A DNA stretch of 64,000 bases, taken from Aquabacterium lacunae. GTDB taxonomy: Bacteria > Pseudomonadota > Gammaproteobacteria > Burkholderiales > Burkholderiaceae_C. This document shows, one piece after another, positions 62,968 through 64,000 of the stretch (its first letter is position 1; every line of letters begins with the position of its first letter). The notes under the pieces are model-generated. The model worked only from the letters and a program-made list of their open reading frames with translations. It was not told the DNA's origin and did no database searches. A program made the translations under genes and the position numbers. The stretch is from the NCBI RefSeq assembly GCF_004310865.1, contig NZ_SIXI01000002.1, forward strand, positions 496,001 through 560,000. The letters run 5' to 3'.

Positions 62968-63028
62968 TGGGGTATCTGGTTGGACAATGTTGTCAAGAGG
63001 GCCGATTCAGGGCCCCAAGGAGTCTGAA

Positions 63029-63235
63029 ATGGGATCGTTGAGCATTTGGCACTGGCTGATCGTGCTGGTGATCGTGGTGATGGTGTTTGGCACCAAGAAG
63101 CTGAAGAACGTGGGCGCCGACCTGGGCTCCGCGGTGAAGGGCTTCAAAGACGGCATGAAGGACGGCACCCCGTCGGACCCGGCCGCTCAGGCCAAGACCG
63201 AGGTGATCGACGTCGACGCCAAGTCCAAGTCCTGA
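63029..63235 (+). CDS. tatA: Sec-independent translocase subunit TatA
   Basis: A 68-residue TatA, the pore-forming subunit of the twin-arginine translocase. It starts [21 protein letters not shown] with one membrane helix, followed by the F-G-T-K-K-L hinge and an amphipathic helix [18 protein letters not shown] lies 6 bp before the ATG. It is the first gene of tatABC. The Rieske subunit encoded in this window carries a twin-arginine signal and is a likely cargo. Confidence 0.96.
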   Translation: MGSLSIWHWLIVLVIVVMVFGTKKLKNVGADLGSAVKGFKDGMKDGTPSDPAAQAKTEVIDVDAKSKS

Positions 63236-63261
63236 CACCGGGCGTGAAGGACTGAACGCAC

Positions 63262-63726
63262 GTGATCGATTTCGGCATCGACAAGCTGGCCATCATCGGG
63301 GCCGTGGCCCTGATCGTGATCGGCCCTGAACGGCTGCCCCGGGTGGCACGCACGGTGGGCGCCCTGGTGGGCAAGGCCCAGCGCTATGTGTCGCAGGTGC
63401 AGTCGGAGGTGAACCGCTCGATCGAGCTGGAGGAGTTGCGCAAGGTGCAAAGCAGCGTGCAGAACGCCGCCAGCGACCTTCAGCAGTCGGTCCAGAGCGG
63501 TCTGAGCGATGCCGATGCGGCACTCAACGGCACCGACACCGAATCGCACACGTCAGCCAGCACCTACACCCCGTCGTACAGCCACCTGTACGCGCCTCGG
63601 CGCAAGAGCTTCCGCCTCAAACGCGGCGCCACACCGCTCTGGTACAAGCAGAAAAACGGCGTGAAGCGCCATGTGCAGTCTGGCGCTGCACGTGTGGCGC
63701 GGTTCCGCCCGCCCGCTGGCCGATGA
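63262..63726 (+). CDS. tatB: Sec-independent translocase subunit TatB
   Basis: A 154-residue TatB, which with TatC forms the receptor for twin-arginine signal peptides. It begins M-I-D-F-G-I-D-K-L-A-I-I-G-A-V-A-L-I-V-I-G-P-E-R-L-P, with the short membrane helix and the G-P-E-R-L-P hinge diagnostic of TatB, then an amphipathic helix and a basic, polar C-terminus. The 26-bp gap from tatA and 21 bp to tatC support one operon. Length is normal. Confidence 0.96.
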   Translation: MIDFGIDKLAIIGAVALIVIGPERLPRVARTVGALVGKAQRYVSQVQSEVNRSIELEELRKVQSSVQNAASDLQQSVQSGLSDADAALNGTDTESHTSASTYTPSYSHLYAPRRKSFRLKRGATPLWYKQKNGVKRHVQSGAARVARFRPPAGR

Positions 63727-63747
63727 GCCGCGGGGGAGACCCCTCTC

Positions 63748-64000
63748 GTGAGCCAAGACCCACGTCCTGACGAAATGCAGGGCACCGAACAGCCGTTCGT
63801 GGCCCACCTGGTCGAATTGCGAGACCGCCTGATCCGCGCCCTGCTGGGCGTGGGGGTGTGCTTCATCGCCCTGGCCATCTACCCGGGGCCTGCAGGCCTG
63901 TACGACCTGCTGGCCGCGCCCCTGATGAGCGCGCTGCCCACAGGCGCCACCATGATCGCCACCAGCGTGATCTCGCCCTTCATGGTGCCCATCAAGATCA
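63748..64000 (+). CDS. tatC: Sec-independent translocase subunit TatC, 5' part only
   Basis: The first 84 codons of tatC run off the right edge. The predicted start is the GTG at 63748 (an ATG nine codons later is the alternative). The sequence reaches P-F-V-A-H-L-V-E-L-R-D-R-L-I-R-A, the conserved cytosolic N-terminus that contacts the signal peptide, then the first membrane span V-G-V-C-F-I-A-L-A-I-Y and the periplasmic S-P-F-M-V-P-I-K motif. TatC is about 250 residues, so roughly one third is visible. Confidence 0.95.
   Translation, partial: MSQDPRPDEMQGTEQPFVAHLVELRDRLIRALLGVGVCFIALAIYPGPAGLYDLLAAPLMSALPTGATMIATSVISPFMVPIKI

Overview
The window is 64 kb of high-GC chromosome from a betaproteobacterium, most likely of the order Burkholderiales (Comamonadaceae, Aquabacterium or Leptothrix-like). 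The evidence is gene order typical of that group: hrcA / nadK-recN-rapZ, petABC-sspA-sspB, hisI-hisE-tatABC and a pcm-like gene followed by tolC. The assignment rests on recognised protein families and synteny, not on a search. Most of the window is ordinary core and metabolic chromosome. No CRISPR array, rRNA gene, plasmid origin or intact prophage was seen.

Layout. 1-5.1 kb: the 3' end of an SrkA-type kinase, a FliL-like protein, an AraC regulator, and a TetR-controlled hydrolase pair (FAH-fold plus metallo-beta-lactamase fold) with two palindromic operators in the divergent promoter. 5.1-10.2 kb: tRNA with CAT anticodon, YigZ, a diiron-type membrane hydrolase and a very large membrane-anchored patatin. 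10.3-16.3 kb: two GSTs, hrcA, nadK, recN, rapZ. 16.3-24.9 kb: an AT-richer accessory island, an orphan type VI secretion vgrG module read leftward. 24.9-43 kb: fatty/short-chain acyl-CoA metabolism (SDRs, MDR reductase, hotdog thioesterases, acyl-CoA dehydrogenase, FadB-like enzyme, acyl-CoA ligase), a complete livFGMHK ABC importer, a nitroreductase and a histone-deacetylase-like amidohydrolase. 42.3-49.6 kb: TetR, RND adaptor, RND pump, methyltransferase and TolC-type outer-membrane channel. 49.6-53.4 kb: a metal-uptake operon (DUF2946-like, TonB receptor, PepSY). 53.5-64 kb: tRNA-Thr, sspB, sspA, cytochrome bc1 (petCBA), mscL, DUF1631, pdxA, hisI, hisE, tatA, tatB and the start of tatC.

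The most interesting locus is the vgrG island. In transcription order it holds: VgrG with a C-terminal extension; a small periplasmic protein overlapping it; a 565-residue effector candidate with an N-terminal lysozyme-like domain, a LysM domain and a C-terminal Cys/His amidase domain; then four signal-peptide proteins forming two families, A and B, each present twice in the order A2-B2-[IS5-family relic]-B1-A1. Genes overlap by 4-8 bp at several junctions. The working hypothesis is a dual-activity peptidoglycan effector with two unrelated immunity families, duplicated and then rearranged or homogenised by recombination around the 3' ends of the A genes. That is inference: no T6SS structural gene lies in the window and immunity function cannot be read from sequence alone.

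Elsewhere genes are arranged in tight operons on the minus strand, with good intrinsic terminators after livF, the FadB-like gene, the acyl-CoA ligase and sspB, and on the plus strand after tolC.
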